From NCBI RefSeq assembly GCF_014280435.1, contig NZ_CP060388.1, forward strand, positions 992,001-1,056,000: a stretch of 64,000 nt of DNA, given 5' to 3'. The translations under genes were made by a program, and so were the position numbers. The notes under the pieces were generated by a model that was not told where the DNA came from, ran no database searches, and worked only from the letters and a program-made list of their open reading frames with translations. Every line of letters begins with the position of its first letter. Positions within the stretch are counted from its first letter, which is position 1. The DNA comes from Sphingobium sp. KCTC 72723. GTDB taxonomy: Bacteria; Pseudomonadota; Alphaproteobacteria; Sphingomonadales; Sphingomonadaceae. This document shows, one piece after another, positions 27,336-36,409 of the stretch.

Positions 27336-27575
27336 ATGCCGAAACAAAGTGAACGCGAACGGCTCGTCGATCTCGAATCCCGCCGCCGCAAGCTCGACGA
27401 CGAAGTCGAGATTGCCCGCCGCGCCTTGCGCGGCAAATATGCTGCTCTGGTCTCCGAACTTGCGGTGGAGTCATTGACCGAGCGCGAGTTCCGCGACCTG
27501 CTGGGCCATGCGATCCGCGCTGGTGGCGTCCCTGCCCTGGCCGCACTCAAGGCGTTGCCCGCGCTTCCACGCTGA
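27336..27575 (+). CDS. TraD-family (Ti-type) small conjugal transfer protein
   Basis: A 79-residue, highly charged protein predicted to be mostly a helical hairpin: a basic/acidic first half (RERLVDLESRRRKLDDEVE) and a helix ending in LTEREFRDLLGHAIRAGG. The size and pattern match the small TraC/TraD accessory proteins encoded beside oriT on Ti-like plasmids; this is unrelated to the F-plasmid coupling protein of the same name. The ATG at 27336 has AAGGA eight bases upstream; an ATG at 27318 is possible. It is divergent from the relaxase operon. Confidence 0.65.
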   Translation: MPKQSERERLVDLESRRRKLDDEVEIARRALRGKYAALVSELAVESLTEREFRDLLGHAIRAGGVPALAALKALPALPR

Positions 27576-27723
27576 TCAACAATGTCGCCCGTAGGGCGGC
27601 CCAGCGACGAGCATGGCGGAGCCACGCGCAGGAGGCCGGTGCCCTTTCGGGCACCGCATCGGCGGGCGACGGACCCGGCACTTCCTGCCGGGTTCCTGAG
27701 CCCGGCGATCCTGTTCGCCCGAC

Positions 27724-27763
27724 AAAAAAAGGGGACGGCCCGGGCGTGACCCGAACCGTCCCC
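27724..27763 (-). terminator. Rho-independent terminator of the first DUF2493 gene
   Basis: Read on the minus strand, GGGGACGG (27763-27756) pairs with CCGTCCCC (27738-27731) and is followed by a run of seven T (27730-27724). It begins 12 bases after the stop codon of the DUF2493 gene. Further small hairpins lie at about 27641-27700, between it and the convergent traD-like gene. Confidence 0.88.
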
Positions 27764-27775
27764 ATGGCGCGGAGA

Positions 27776-28762
27776 TCACCGCGCTCGTGCCCAAACCGGC
27801 GCTTCGCCATTGCGGCTGATCAGACGCGGTCGGACCCCGGCTTCCCCCAATATGCGGGCGAGATGCGCCTGGATGCCCGACCCTTCGCAGATGATCGCAT
27901 CGGCCGGACGCAGCGCGACGATGCGGTCGTTGCGGACGAACCCGGCGCGCTTGCCCAGACCCTTGGGAAGGCCAAGCCTGACCAGCTTGACATCGTTCGC
28001 TGCCGCCCAGCTTTCTGCGATGGCGTCCGCTCCGGTGTCCTGTGCCGTTGTGAGCAGGACCATGTTCGGGATGAACGCCTTCACCCTGTCCAGTGCGGCG
28101 TGGATCGGTCGATAATCGTCCCATGCCGCCCCGCCCGAGAAGGCGACGATCGGCCCCTGCGGATGGTGCTGGTCGATCCTGCGGTTGCGGCGGGCTGCGA
28201 GGAAGTCGGTCGCGTCAATGACCGAGGCGGTGCGCTTGCTCGACACCAGCGATCCCCGCGCACTGCCCCAAGGCTTGCCGGTCTCGGCGCTGAATGCTGC
28301 TGCGGCGTGGTCCCGCATGCAGGCGATGGCGTCATTGGCTTCGTCGAGCTCCCGGCATTTCGCCTGTGCCGCCTCCAGCTCGTTCATCATCACCTCGCTG
28401 CCATCGGCGCACCGGATGAGATCCTTCACCTCCCGCGCGGCATCATCGGCCTGCCCTGCGAGGCCCCGCGCAGTGCTGTGCAGGCTGTTGACGATGCCCC
28501 AGGCGATGCGCTCGGCGACCCGTTCTAGTCGGGTGTCGCGCAGCACATCGAAGACGGTGCCGATCAGGAGTTCGGTCGCCAGTTGCACCTGCATCGGATC
28601 GGGCATGTCGGCGAGCAGTTCGTCTTCGCCCCGTGCGAAGCGGACCCCGTCGAGGTCGGAGCTGAAGGCGGTGGTGAAGTCGCTATTGGGCGCGGCTGTT
28701 TCCGCGGCGATGAGATCGGCGATTTCTGTGAAGTCCCGGATGGTGCGCTTGAAGTTCGTCAT
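27776..28762 (-). CDS. DUF2493 (SLOG-superfamily) protein, copy 1
   Basis: The 328-residue product has a helical N-terminal half and a C-terminal Rossmann-like DUF2493 domain. The domain shows GPIVAFSGG, a TTAQDTGADAIAESWA strand-loop and a terminal IICEGSG nucleotide-type loop. SLOG domains bind or cleave nucleotide-derived ligands, but plasmid-borne DUF2493 proteins have no settled function. The ATG at 28762 has a near-perfect AAGGAGGT site; upstream ATGs lie in a poorly coding leader. A paralogue with the same layout lies at 29972-31021, and a strong terminator follows this gene. Confidence 0.85.
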   Translation of the reverse strand: MTNFKRTIRDFTEIADLIAAETAAPNSDFTTAFSSDLDGVRFARGEDELLADMPDPMQVQLATELLIGTVFDVLRDTRLERVAERIAWGIVNSLHSTARGLAGQADDAAREVKDLIRCADGSEVMMNELEAAQAKCRELDEANDAIACMRDHAAAAFSAETGKPWGSARGSLVSSKRTASVIDATDFLAARRNRRIDQHHPQGPIVAFSGGAAWDDYRPIHAALDRVKAFIPNMVLLTTAQDTGADAIAESWAAANDVKLVRLGLPKGLGKRAGFVRNDRIVALRPADAIICEGSGIQAHLARILGEAGVRPRLISRNGEAPVWARAR

Positions 28763-28865
28763 GTTGACCTCCTTTTTCTTGAAAGAGGTCATTTCCCCTG
28801 CACGGGCTCCGAGCGCCGGGGTCAAGGATCGCGAAGCGACCGCTTTAGCGGCGGTGGGGGTCACG

Positions 28866-28927
28866 ATTTTCTTTGGCGCCGCGCGAGGTGTGCGGAAGAG
28901 CGCTGCCCTCTGTTCGCCAAAGAAAAT
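28866..28927. repeat. 13-bp perfect inverted repeat upstream of DUF2493 copy 1
   Basis: ATTTTCTTTGGCG (28866-28878) and CGCCAAAGAAAAT (28915-28927) are perfectly complementary across a 36-base loop. The repeat lies in the 350-base stretch 28763-29112 that holds no gene, about 100 bases before the DUF2493 start. It could be a protein-binding site or a leader-RNA stem. Nothing else is apparent in that stretch. Confidence 0.65.
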
Positions 28928-29112
28928 GGTGGGGCCCCGCCGTCCTTGAGGCCGGTGCTGTCCCCGTGCCATCATAAGACTTGTTGAGAGAGATATTTTA
29001 CACGGAAACGGTGCCGCTGGGTACCAAAGATGCCCCTTGGGCTCGATGCCCATGGGGCAGCTCTACGCACAGCCAAAGTTAATGAGGGGAGAGGATGGGA
29101 GACGCCATCATC

Positions 29113-29370
29113 TCACCAGTCATAGATGGGCAAGCCGGGATGCTCCTGCGCATCGCGGTCAAGCATGATCCAGTCCACCCCGGCCCGGCTTGCGACCTCA
29201 AAGCAGCCGGCAAGATCAGCGGGCAGCTCATCAGGCACGTCTGTGGGCACATAGACGAACCATCCATAATCGCCCTTCTCGAAGGCAGCGAAGGGCGCGG
29301 TGGGCAGATAGACGTTGCACGTCTCAGCGGTGACGTTGGCGGTCGACAGGACCAGCATGCGTTCGATCAT
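29113..29370 (-). CDS. DUF5983 family protein
   Basis: An 85-residue acidic single-domain protein beginning MIERMLVLSTANVTAET, with GWFVYVP and ADLAGCFEVASRAG further on; this is the recognisable pattern of DUF5983 proteins of plasmids and phages. No activity is known. The ATG at 29370 has an AGAGGAG site. It follows the 68-residue gene by 17 bases, so both are probably in one message with the DUF6117 and DUF2493 genes upstream. Confidence 0.75.
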   Translation of the reverse strand: MIERMLVLSTANVTAETCNVYLPTAPFAAFEKGDYGWFVYVPTDVPDELPADLAGCFEVASRAGVDWIMLDRDAQEHPGLPIYDW

Positions 29371-29387
29371 GGATCTTGCTCCTCTTT

Positions 29388-29594
29388 TCATGTCCCGGAC
29401 CAGTTCATCACCTCAAAGCCCGCATCGACCGGCACGTGCTCGCAGAGCAGTTCAACGATGCAGGTGGCGACGTCTGGGGCTTCAGAGGTGCCGAAGCGGT
29501 CCCCCGCCTCCTCCGGTTTCCCGAAGGAAGCCAGCGCGGCCTCGTAAAGGGCAGCGGGGTCGAAGACGTTCAGGTCAAGTCGGACAACGGTCAT
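29388..29594 (-). CDS. Small hypothetical protein of the backbone cluster
   Basis: A 68-residue acidic protein (MTVVRLDLNVFDPAALYEAA at the start). No family is recognised beyond its being a common type of small plasmid/ICE protein beside DUF5983. AAAAGGAG precedes the ATG at a good distance, and codon usage is like its neighbours. The operon position supports a real gene. Confidence 0.65.
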   Translation of the reverse strand: MTVVRLDLNVFDPAALYEAALASFGKPEEAGDRFGTSEAPDVATCIVELLCEHVPVDAGFEVMNWSGT

Positions 29595-29728
29595 GGGGAT
29601 TGCTCCTTTTTCCAGTTTCCAAAAGCCCCGGGCGACGGCTTGCGCAGCAGCCGGCCCCCGAGGTTAAATGCTTCATGTTGATCGTCCGCCACCGCAAGGC
29701 CCGGCCTGAGAGACAGCACGGATGCCTT

Positions 29729-29959
29729 TCAGTGGAGGACCGATCCCGTTGGCGGCTGGTAGGCATCGAAGGGATTCCCGTCATGGAGATGGCCGAAGGG
29801 GGTGATGACATAATCGCCATCCTTCCGGCCGACCGCGCAGATGACATAGCGAGGCTCGCCGGTCTCCGTGTCGGTGCATTCCACGAGCGCGAGGTCTCCC
29901 GATTCCGCCGCCCGGAGCAGCGTCGAGAAGTTCCGCCGAAAGGCGTCTGGAATAGCCAT
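29729..29959 (-). CDS. DUF6117 family protein
   Basis: A 76-residue protein starting MAIPDAFRRNFSTLLRAAE, followed by ALVECTDTETGEPRYVICAV and a C-terminal VITPFGHL. This pattern is typical of DUF6117, known only from mobile elements of alpha- and gammaproteobacteria. Its ATG lies 12 bases after the stop of DUF2493 copy 2. The function is unknown. Confidence 0.78.
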   Translation of the reverse strand: MAIPDAFRRNFSTLLRAAESGDLALVECTDTETGEPRYVICAVGRKDGDYVITPFGHLHDGNPFDAYQPPTGSVLH

Positions 29960-29971
29960 GCCCCTCCCCCC

Positions 29972-31021
29972 TCAAGCCACTGCCGCAGCAGCACGGCGTC
30001 TTTCCGCCCGTGCCGAACGGCGTCCGTCCGTGATCCTGCGCACCGGCATCCCTTTGTCGGGGGCCTGATCCGATTTCCGGAAGGCATGGATCGGCACGCC
30101 TGCACCATCCAGCTCTTCATAGAGATTGGCCTGGACGCCCGATCCCTCGCACAGGACAGCCATTACGGGCCTCAGATCGCGCAGCTTGCGATTGCGCGCA
30201 AAGGCGGCCTTCATGCCCGACCCGAGAAGATTGAACCGGACCGTCTGCACCTTGCGGCTGGCGGCCCATTTCTCGGCGATCAGGTCGGCGCCGCTGCGCT
30301 GCGCGGTGGTCATCAGCACCATATGCGGGATATGCTCTTTCACCAGATCGAGCCGTTCCCAGAGCAGGTCGACATCGTGCCAGATCGCCGGCCCCGAGAA
30401 GACCACGATCGGCCCCTGCGGATTATGCCGGTCGCGGACATCGAGCTGGCGGGCGCGCAGAAAGTCGATCGCGGCGATCTGGCTGGCGGTCGAGATGCGC
30501 GAAGCGCGGCTCCCGCGTGCGGGCGACCAAGGCCATCCCGACATCGCCCGGTACATTTCGGCGGCATAGTCGCGCATCGTCTCGATCGCGACACGCTGCT
30601 CGGCGGTCGACTGGCAGAGAAGCTGCTTCTCCTCCAGCTCGCGATTATAGACCTCGCTCATGTCAGGGGAGCGGGCCAGCTCGCCGATTTCCACCGCGAG
30701 GCTGTCCTCCCGCCGCTCGAGCTTGCCGGCGACGAAGTGGAAGGAGTTGACAAAGCCCCAGGCAATCTCGGCGGCCAGCGGCTCCAGCCGCGTGCCGGTG
30801 AACAGGTCGAAGATGGTGGCGATCACGCCCGCGCTATCGGCCTGGGCCGCCAATTCTTCGGGCATGCCATGTTCGCCGGGTTCTTCACCCTGCTCGACGA
30901 TCGAAAGCGGCATGGGGTCACCAAAGGCGGCCTGAAATTCGGGGGTAGCGGTCATTTCGGCATAGAGTTGCTTGAGGTCGCCAAAGCGATCGACGCTGCG
31001 CACGGGTTCGTGCCTGGTCAT
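29972..31021 (-). CDS. DUF2493 (SLOG-superfamily) protein, copy 2
   Basis: The 349-residue product shares both its helical N-terminal half and its C-terminal DUF2493 domain with the protein at 27776-28762; compare AEIAWGFVNSFH with ERIAWGIVNSLH and NPQGPIVVFSG with HPQGPIVAFSG. The SLOG features RSGADLIAEKWA and VLCEGSG are kept. It extends further with a basic, alanine/arginine-rich tail. AAGGA lies nine bases before the ATG. It heads a run of small genes (DUF6117, 68-residue protein, DUF5983). The function is not established. Confidence 0.83.
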   Translation of the reverse strand: MTRHEPVRSVDRFGDLKQLYAEMTATPEFQAAFGDPMPLSIVEQGEEPGEHGMPEELAAQADSAGVIATIFDLFTGTRLEPLAAEIAWGFVNSFHFVAGKLERREDSLAVEIGELARSPDMSEVYNRELEEKQLLCQSTAEQRVAIETMRDYAAEMYRAMSGWPWSPARGSRASRISTASQIAAIDFLRARQLDVRDRHNPQGPIVVFSGPAIWHDVDLLWERLDLVKEHIPHMVLMTTAQRSGADLIAEKWAASRKVQTVRFNLLGSGMKAAFARNRKLRDLRPVMAVLCEGSGVQANLYEELDGAGVPIHAFRKSDQAPDKGMPVRRITDGRRSARAERRRAAAAVA

Positions 31022-31052
31022 CGGACAGATCCTTCTTGAAAGATGGGAATGG

Positions 31053-31090
31053 ACAAAAAGAAGCCGGGAGGCGCGCAGCGCCCCCCGGCT
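31053..31090 (-). terminator. Rho-independent terminator of the DUF736 gene
   Basis: On the minus strand an AGCCGGG.../...CCCGGCT stem with an inner GGCGC/GCGCC stem (31090-31062) is followed by TTCTTTTTG. It starts 14 bases after the DUF736 stop codon. Confidence 0.75.
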
Positions 31091-31104
31091 CCCTCAGGCT
31101 GGCT

Positions 31105-31620
31105 TCAGAACGGGACCTCTTCGTCGAGATCACCGCTGAACCCGCCGCGCGCGCCGGCCCCCTCCAGCGGCGCGGTGCTTCCACCGAACCCGCCGCCGAA
31201 CTGGCCACGCTCACCGCTGCCAAAGCCGCGATCCTCGCCCTCATCGTCGTCTCCAGTGCGCGTACGCGCCGCCTTGCCACCGGCCGCGCGGCCCATGTCG
31301 TCACGGCGCCACGATGCCCGGAACCCCTCCTCGGCGGTCCCGAACAGGGCGATCTGCATCGGGAAGCGCCAGGACTGGTCGTCCAGCTCGCCGGAGTAGA
31401 AAATCTCTCCGGTGGTGTGGATCGCGGTCGCTTCGAACAGCGCGCCATAGGGCACCCAGCGCCCATTGCGGTTGATCGCTTCGACCTCGAACTTGGGCGC
31501 GCGCGGGTTGTTGCTGGCGATCGGCTTCAGCCGCGCCCGCTGCAGGTCGATTTCGCCGCTGGCGATGAAGCCCAGCAGTTGGCCATTGACGTTCCGGAAC
31601 TCTCCAACAGTCTTGGACAT
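31105..31620 (-). CDS. DUF736 family protein with SSB-like acidic tail
   Basis: The 171-residue product opens with a DUF736 domain of about 100 residues (MSKTVGEFRNVNGQLLGFIA...). A low-complexity linker rich in Gly, Asp and Arg follows (DDDEGEDRGFGSGERG), then the C-terminus SGDLDEEVPF. That last stretch closely resembles the acidic-hydrophobic tip of single-stranded DNA-binding proteins (DDDIPF), which recruits replication and repair enzymes. DUF736 proteins are common on sphingomonad and rhizobial plasmids, and their role is unknown. The ATG at 31620 has a GAGGAG site upstream. Confidence 0.85.
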   Translation of the reverse strand: MSKTVGEFRNVNGQLLGFIASGEIDLQRARLKPIASNNPRAPKFEVEAINRNGRWVPYGALFEATAIHTTGEIFYSGELDDQSWRFPMQIALFGTAEEGFRASWRRDDMGRAAGGKAARTRTGDDDEGEDRGFGSGERGQFGGGFGGSTAPLEGAGARGGFSGDLDEEVPF

Positions 31621-31779
31621 GATCTTCACTCCTCTAAAATGTCGCTCATGCGACACTCTCAAAGAGCCTCCTCTTCTCTCCTGCGGTGGGCGGGCCGGCG
31701 GGCGATCCCCCGGAGATGAAGCACGACCGTGCCGCCCGCGCCCCTGTTCCCACGGCCCCGAATCGGCTAGACTGCAGAG

Positions 31780-31980
31780 ATGGATGCGGAGACGATGCGC
31801 GCGGTGGCGAAGATTGCCCGGTCTCGGGCGGAGCGCGGTGGCGGCTCGGCCGCGCAGGGCGACGGCATGTCTCGCCTGGGCGCATCACGCGCCCTGCACC
31901 AGCTCGCGACGGATCTTGAGGTGACGGCCGCAGAATTCGACCGCACCACGACCAAGCGCACCGCCAAGCCGCGCTCCTGA
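31780..31980 (+). CDS. Possible small hypothetical protein
   Basis: A 66-residue helical, charged product (MDAETMRAVAKIARSRAERG...). It is divergent from the DUF736 gene and stands alone on its strand here. No family is recognised and the ribosome-binding site is weak, so it could be non-coding. The surrounding GC-rich DNA yields several spurious frames. Confidence 0.4.
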   Translation: MDAETMRAVAKIARSRAERGGGSAAQGDGMSRLGASRALHQLATDLEVTAAEFDRTTTKRTAKPRS

Positions 31981-32043
31981 TCCCGGCCGCTCTACCGCCC
32001 CGCGCCTTCTCCTTCCTGCGATAGGTGATCGTCACCCGCAGGG

Positions 32044-32070
32044 CCGAGATTCGGCGCAGCCGAAGCTCGG
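32044..32070. repeat. Intergenic hairpin at the edge of the cargo block
   Basis: CCGAGATTCGGC / GCCGAAGCTCGG form a stem with one internal mismatch around a GCA loop. It lies 107 bases downstream of the STAND gene stop (minus strand) and 64 bases after the small plus-strand frame. It may end one of those transcripts, though no T-run follows. Confidence 0.45.
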
Positions 32071-32176
32071 TCGGAGCGAAGCGGAGATAGAGCGCCGGTG
32101 CTCGCGCCAGCGGGCAATCGCCATCAACTCGCTACCTCGGTGCGCAACAAACGCGAGCCAAGAGGATCGGCGGCGA

Positions 32177-35100
32177 TCAATCGCCTTCGTCTGGCCCGCG
32201 CTCCTCTTCCCGATCCGGGCTCATTGAATACATCGTCATCACCGGAACCACCTTCGGCACGCGATAGGCGCGCGGATCCTCGACTTGCTTGGATCCATCA
32301 AGCTTGAGACAAACGGCGACGACCCAACCGGTCAGCCAAGCGACGTCGGTGCCATCAAGCGTCTCGTACCAAGTGACGAGGTCGGGGTCTGGTTCCGGGG
32401 ATGCCTCGTCTTCCTGCAAGGCTTCGACCCGAGCGACGATTGTGTCCGTCAGGGGATGATTGCCGAAGGGCAACGGAACCAAGGCCGCTGCTATCTGGAG
32501 TAATTCCGCGCGCTCCATTTGGGCTGCCGCCATGAGATCGTCATAGAGCGGCTCCCTCACGGCGCCGCCGCTTATTCCGAGCGCGACGAGAGCTGGTCCA
32601 GCGATCCAGCCTGGTTCCGTCAGGGCGACCAGACGAAGTTTCTCAATCGCGGCTGGTTCAATGGCGAGGCCATCCACAGCGCGGTCGAAAAATCCCCAGA
32701 CGGCGGCCTGCGCGACCACCCGATAGTCGGCATCGTCATGAAGTCCCGGGTCATCCAGCGCTTCGCGGAGAACGGTCGGAACGCGGGGATCGCTACGTTT
32801 GGCAATTGCGCCGATGGCAGCGCAAAAGACGAAGGGATCTTCCGAGCATCGCGACCCAATCAAGGCATGGATCGAGGCTTCTGTCAGCGTCCCAAATGCG
32901 GCCAGCGCCCGGGCCGCCGCCCGCGCGACAGAATAGCGCGGCCAACCCCGGCTGGGGCCATGGTACCGATCAAGACTGAAATCGCGATCGTCGGAAAGGA
33001 GCGATACCAGCAATGGCTCTGCCTCACTCCACTTGTGACGGCCCATAAGTTCAGCCCAGGCCAGGCGCACATCTGCTCCTGGATCGCGGACCATATTCAG
33101 CAGCGCCGCCCGATCTTCGGCTTCATTCCTCTCGACCAGATAGGTCATGGCTGCACGTCTGACGTGGTAGCGCGGATGGCCAAGCCCATGTCGAATAAGG
33201 ACATGCTCCTCGTCCCCGCCCCGGATGCGCAGGGCGATGATTGCTGGCATCCCGTCATCTTCATCGCCGGTGGCGAGTAGCCGGCGGGCGGTCTCCAGGA
33301 TGTCGCCTTCGCCGGTTGCAGCAAGGCAGACAAGGATTCCCGCCAAACCGAGGGGGCTTTCCGGACAAAGTGCGGCGATGCGCTGCCGGACTTCCGGGCT
33401 GCGTCCCTGCATGAGCCGTCCGATCTCGGTTTCGTTGTCGATCTCGACGAGAATATGGGCGATGGCCCGCTCGGTCTCTTCAAGGCGATCGGCAAAGACG
33501 CGCGCGGGTGCGACCTTAGAATCGATATCATTAGGGGAGGCGCGGTCTAAATCGAGCACGAGCTCCAGTCTGCGAGCCGGTGTCATTCTGTGGATCAGCC
33601 CAGCGAGAAGATCGGCGCCATCGGGAGGCCATGCCGTGAACGAAAGCTTGGCGAGCGTGGTGCGCAGGCCCTTGTTGCCGACGTCCGTTCTCGACAAAGC
33701 CGCTTCGAGTTCAGGCCGCAGCTCGTCATGCCAGTTCTTCTCGATCAATGACCAGACAGGCGGCAAGGCCCGATCATCCGCGTGCTTGAGCAGGATCTGA
33801 AGATAGGGTGCCGAGAAATTCCCGCGCGCATTGCTCTGAGCAGAGGCGAGTGCATAGACCATCGCTGCGCCGTGTTTGTGCCCCTCCAGCCAGTCCCACC
33901 CCTCCGCCGCCAGGCGTGAAAGGGCTACCGCTTTGAGGCCCGCGTCAGCGGTATAGTAACGCTCGCCGGGCTCCTCGAGAATGCGATCAGCGCCAATCGC
34001 GTCAACCTCGTGTTCGCGAGCGCGTCGTTGTTCGTTGTTGGCGTAGCTCTCGAACCAGCGGTCCACCTCATTTTCGGCCTTGATGAAGGTGTCGATGACG
34101 AAATCATAACCAGGCCCTCCCGGCGCGACGGCGCCGGCAACAATTGTGCCGATGTTATCACCCGGCGACTGCAAACTGGCGAGCGTTTCTACGGCAGCGC
34201 CGAAGGCGCCGCCAAGGTCATGGCTGAACAAGCCCGCGAACGAGAGAAAGTCCTCCTCATAGTCGCCGTCGGTAAAGGGCAACACGCCGCGAATGAAGGT
34301 TTGCAGCAGGCTGCCGGTTCTTGGATCCTTCCGGAAGCGCTCGATCTCTTCGGCTGACAGTTCTGGCGGCATCCAGGTTTGGCCCGGCCAAGCACCCTTT
34401 GCGCGCGGAGGAAGACGCATGAGATATTCGCTAAATTGACGCGGCGTGAAATCGGGGGACGCCAATTGCGATAGGTCCGCGAAGGCACGTTCGAACGACC
34501 CGCTGCCGGCGGGAGCCGTCACTCGGGCGGCGAGAGCCGCGTCGAGGCCTGCCTGAGCCGAAGCGGCAAGCTCGATCTCGACCGCCTCCAAATTGGATGC
34601 CGCGCGAACGATCTCTACCGCGCCACGCGATGCCCAGCCATCGGCACCGCCAGCGATCGTCAGAAGCGTCTCGGCGAGCGCGGTCAACACAGCCTCAGTC
34701 TCGGCACGGTTCGTGGCGAGCGCCAAACGCAAACCTTCCTCGACCCGCGGGTGCTGGAGCCTGATGGAATCGTCGCCGATCCGAAGATTGCGGCCAGCAC
34801 CGAGGAAGTCGATAAACCCTTCGACATGGGGTTTCTGACCGTGGGTGTTCCGCAAAATCCGGAGCACGCGACGAAGGTCGGCCAGGTCAAAGGAGCCGGA
34901 CGACCTCATCAGACCCCAGAGGACCGCTGCGCAAGCAACACCGTCCTCGCCCCAACCCAGCACCTGGTCGCGAATGACGGAGGAGATTGCCTCAATCGAG
35001 GAAGCATCGAGGATTTCATAGACCGACCGCGGGCTCTCCTCCTTCTCGCGAGGCAGTGCCGCCAGAAAGCGCTCGATCTCATAGGGCCGACGAACCCGGC

Positions 35101-36409
35101 CCAGAACGACATCGCGATGGGCGAGCGCCAAGGCGTGGGCATGTCCACTCAGATCGCCAACATGATTGTCGTAGATCAGCGCGCGTTGGTCGGCGGTATA
35201 GTCCTCGGGCTCTATCGCGATCGTGTAGGATTCGAGAGCCTCACCCGGCTCGCTTCGTTTGAAGATGTCGTACCGCGTCGTGATCAGGAACTTATGGGAA
35301 TTATCGGCCATCCGGAAAAGACCCGGGAGTTTCGACGTCCACCGAGCGGCTTCGATCGATGGCGCCGAATCTCCCCAAGGATCCCTAAGGTAGATCAGCA
35401 ATGGGCCCGGATCGGTGAGAGCGCTGTTCGCTTCGCCCGCATCCAGGACGGGGCGCTCAAGGAATGCTGGGCTCTGGCGCGCCAGCTTTGCCGCAAGGAC
35501 ATCCGCCGCAAGCGATTTACCGGTGCCGGACGGGCCAACGATGATCACGGCATGCGTGTCGCGAAGCGCTTGTTCAATGGAAAGGAAGGATCGAGGTGGC
35601 ACGAACTGATCGTGACGCCGATGCGCGAGGCGTGAGCCACCATTGTCGATGATGTTGGCAAGGAGATTCGCCATCGTCCAGCGGCCACCATGTTCGCCCC
35701 CTAGGCGTTTACGCACCGCGTCACGCATGTCCTCTAGGCATTTTAGCAGCTTCTGGGGCGGAACATTCCCGTGCCTGTCGAGAAGCTTGAAGATGCGGGA
35801 TTCCAGCATCTCCATGGTGATCGTGTCGCAAATGCCGATACGCTTTCCCAAGGCGGCCTTTTCGGCGGCTGTCCGCGCGTTGCGGCAATAAGGTGGCAGG
35901 TCGCCGGGGTCGGGGAACGACAGCAAAGCGATATTCTGATGCAGGCGCAGGCCTGATTCCAGCCCCTCATTGGTGATGAAGAGATATTTGGCGGTCGGGT
36001 CGGCGACCAACATATCGAGCGGGCGAACGCGAGGCGCCGGCCCCCTGGCCTTCCCTTTCGATTTGGTCGCAGCCTCTTTTCCCAGCAGGACGTCTGCGAA
36101 GGCCTTGGAGGTCCATGGCGAGGTGGTACGCGACTTGATCTGCATGATAAGGCGGGTGTCGCGCGTGGCGGTAGAAACGCCGAGCGAAACCAGGTTGGGA
36201 TCCTTCAGCGTCGCCTCAGCGTCCTCATGGGACGGCGGTTCAATCTCAATTTCGTTACTCAGCCCCTTGGCGAGCATGATCTCGAGCGCAATCCAGATGG
36301 TGACATCGATCTGATAGTCGTAGGCCGCATAGCTCGGATTGCCCGCAGTGCCCCCGGACTCAGGACGTAGCGTTCCTCCGGCAGATTTTGTGCCGCTGCT
36401 AGGCGGCAC
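32177..36409 (-). CDS. Nuclease-STAND NTPase-HEAT protein, putative anti-phage effector
   Basis: The 1410-residue product has three parts. Residues about 25-115 look like a PD-(D/E)xK nuclease of the Cap4/DUF4297 kind (YDYQIDVTIWIALE, acidic EIEIE, then MQIKSR as the QxK motif). Residues about 270-480 are a P-loop NTPase with Walker A GPSGTGKS (292-299), a hydrophobic Walker B strand (LLIYLRDPW) and a sensor-like FLITTRYD. The remainder is helical with HEAT-like repeats towards the end (VRRAAMTYLVER, VRLAWAELMG). This nuclease-STAND-repeat order matches Avs-type immune sensors, in which the repeats detect a phage protein and the nuclease kills. Its start lies within the 3' end of the upstream gene (11-base overlap). 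The target is unknown. Confidence 0.75.
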   Translation of the reverse strand: MPPSSGTKSAGGTLRPESGGTAGNPSYAAYDYQIDVTIWIALEIMLAKGLSNEIEIEPPSHEDAEATLKDPNLVSLGVSTATRDTRLIMQIKSRTTSPWTSKAFADVLLGKEAATKSKGKARGPAPRVRPLDMLVADPTAKYLFITNEGLESGLRLHQNIALLSFPDPGDLPPYCRNARTAAEKAALGKRIGICDTITMEMLESRIFKLLDRHGNVPPQKLLKCLEDMRDAVRKRLGGEHGGRWTMANLLANIIDNGGSRLAHRRHDQFVPPRSFLSIEQALRDTHAVIIVGPSGTGKSLAADVLAAKLARQSPAFLERPVLDAGEANSALTDPGPLLIYLRDPWGDSAPSIEAARWTSKLPGLFRMADNSHKFLITTRYDIFKRSEPGEALESYTIAIEPEDYTADQRALIYDNHVGDLSGHAHALALAHRDVVLGRVRRPYEIERFLAALPREKEESPRSVYEILDASSIEAISSVIRDQVLGWGEDGVACAAVLWGLMRSSGSFDLADLRRVLRILRNTHGQKPHVEGFIDFLGAGRNLRIGDDSIRLQHPRVEEGLRLALATNRAETEAVLTALAETLLTIAGGADGWASRGAVEIVRAASNLEAVEIELAASAQAGLDAALAARVTAPAGSGSFERAFADLSQLASPDFTPRQFSEYLMRLPPRAKGAWPGQTWMPPELSAEEIERFRKDPRTGSLLQTFIRGVLPFTDGDYEEDFLSFAGLFSHDLGGAFGAAVETLASLQSPGDNIGTIVAGAVAPGGPGYDFVIDTFIKAENEVDRWFESYANNEQRRAREHEVDAIGADRILEEPGERYYTADAGLKAVALSRLAAEGWDWLEGHKHGAAMVYALASAQSNARGNFSAPYLQILLKHADDRALPPVWSLIEKNWHDELRPELEAALSRTDVGNKGLRTTLAKLSFTAWPPDGADLLAGLIHRMTPARRLELVLDLDRASPNDIDSKVAPARVFADRLEETERAIAHILVEIDNETEIGRLMQGRSPEVRQRIAALCPESPLGLAGILVCLAATGEGDILETARRLLATGDEDDGMPAIIALRIRGGDEEHVLIRHGLGHPRYHVRRAAMTYLVERNEAEDRAALLNMVRDPGADVRLAWAELMGRHKWSEAEPLLVSLLSDDRDFSLDRYHGPSRGWPRYSVARAAARALAAFGTLTEASIHALIGSRCSEDPFVFCAAIGAIAKRSDPRVPTVLREALDDPGLHDDADYRVVAQAAVWGFFDRAVDGLAIEPAAIEKLRLVALTEPGWIAGPALVALGISGGAVREPLYDDLMAAAQMERAELLQIAAALVPLPFGNHPLTDTIVARVEALQEDEASPEPDPDLVTWYETLDGTDVAWLTGWVVAVCLKLDGSKQVEDPRAYRVPKVVPVMTMYSMSPDREEERGPDEGD

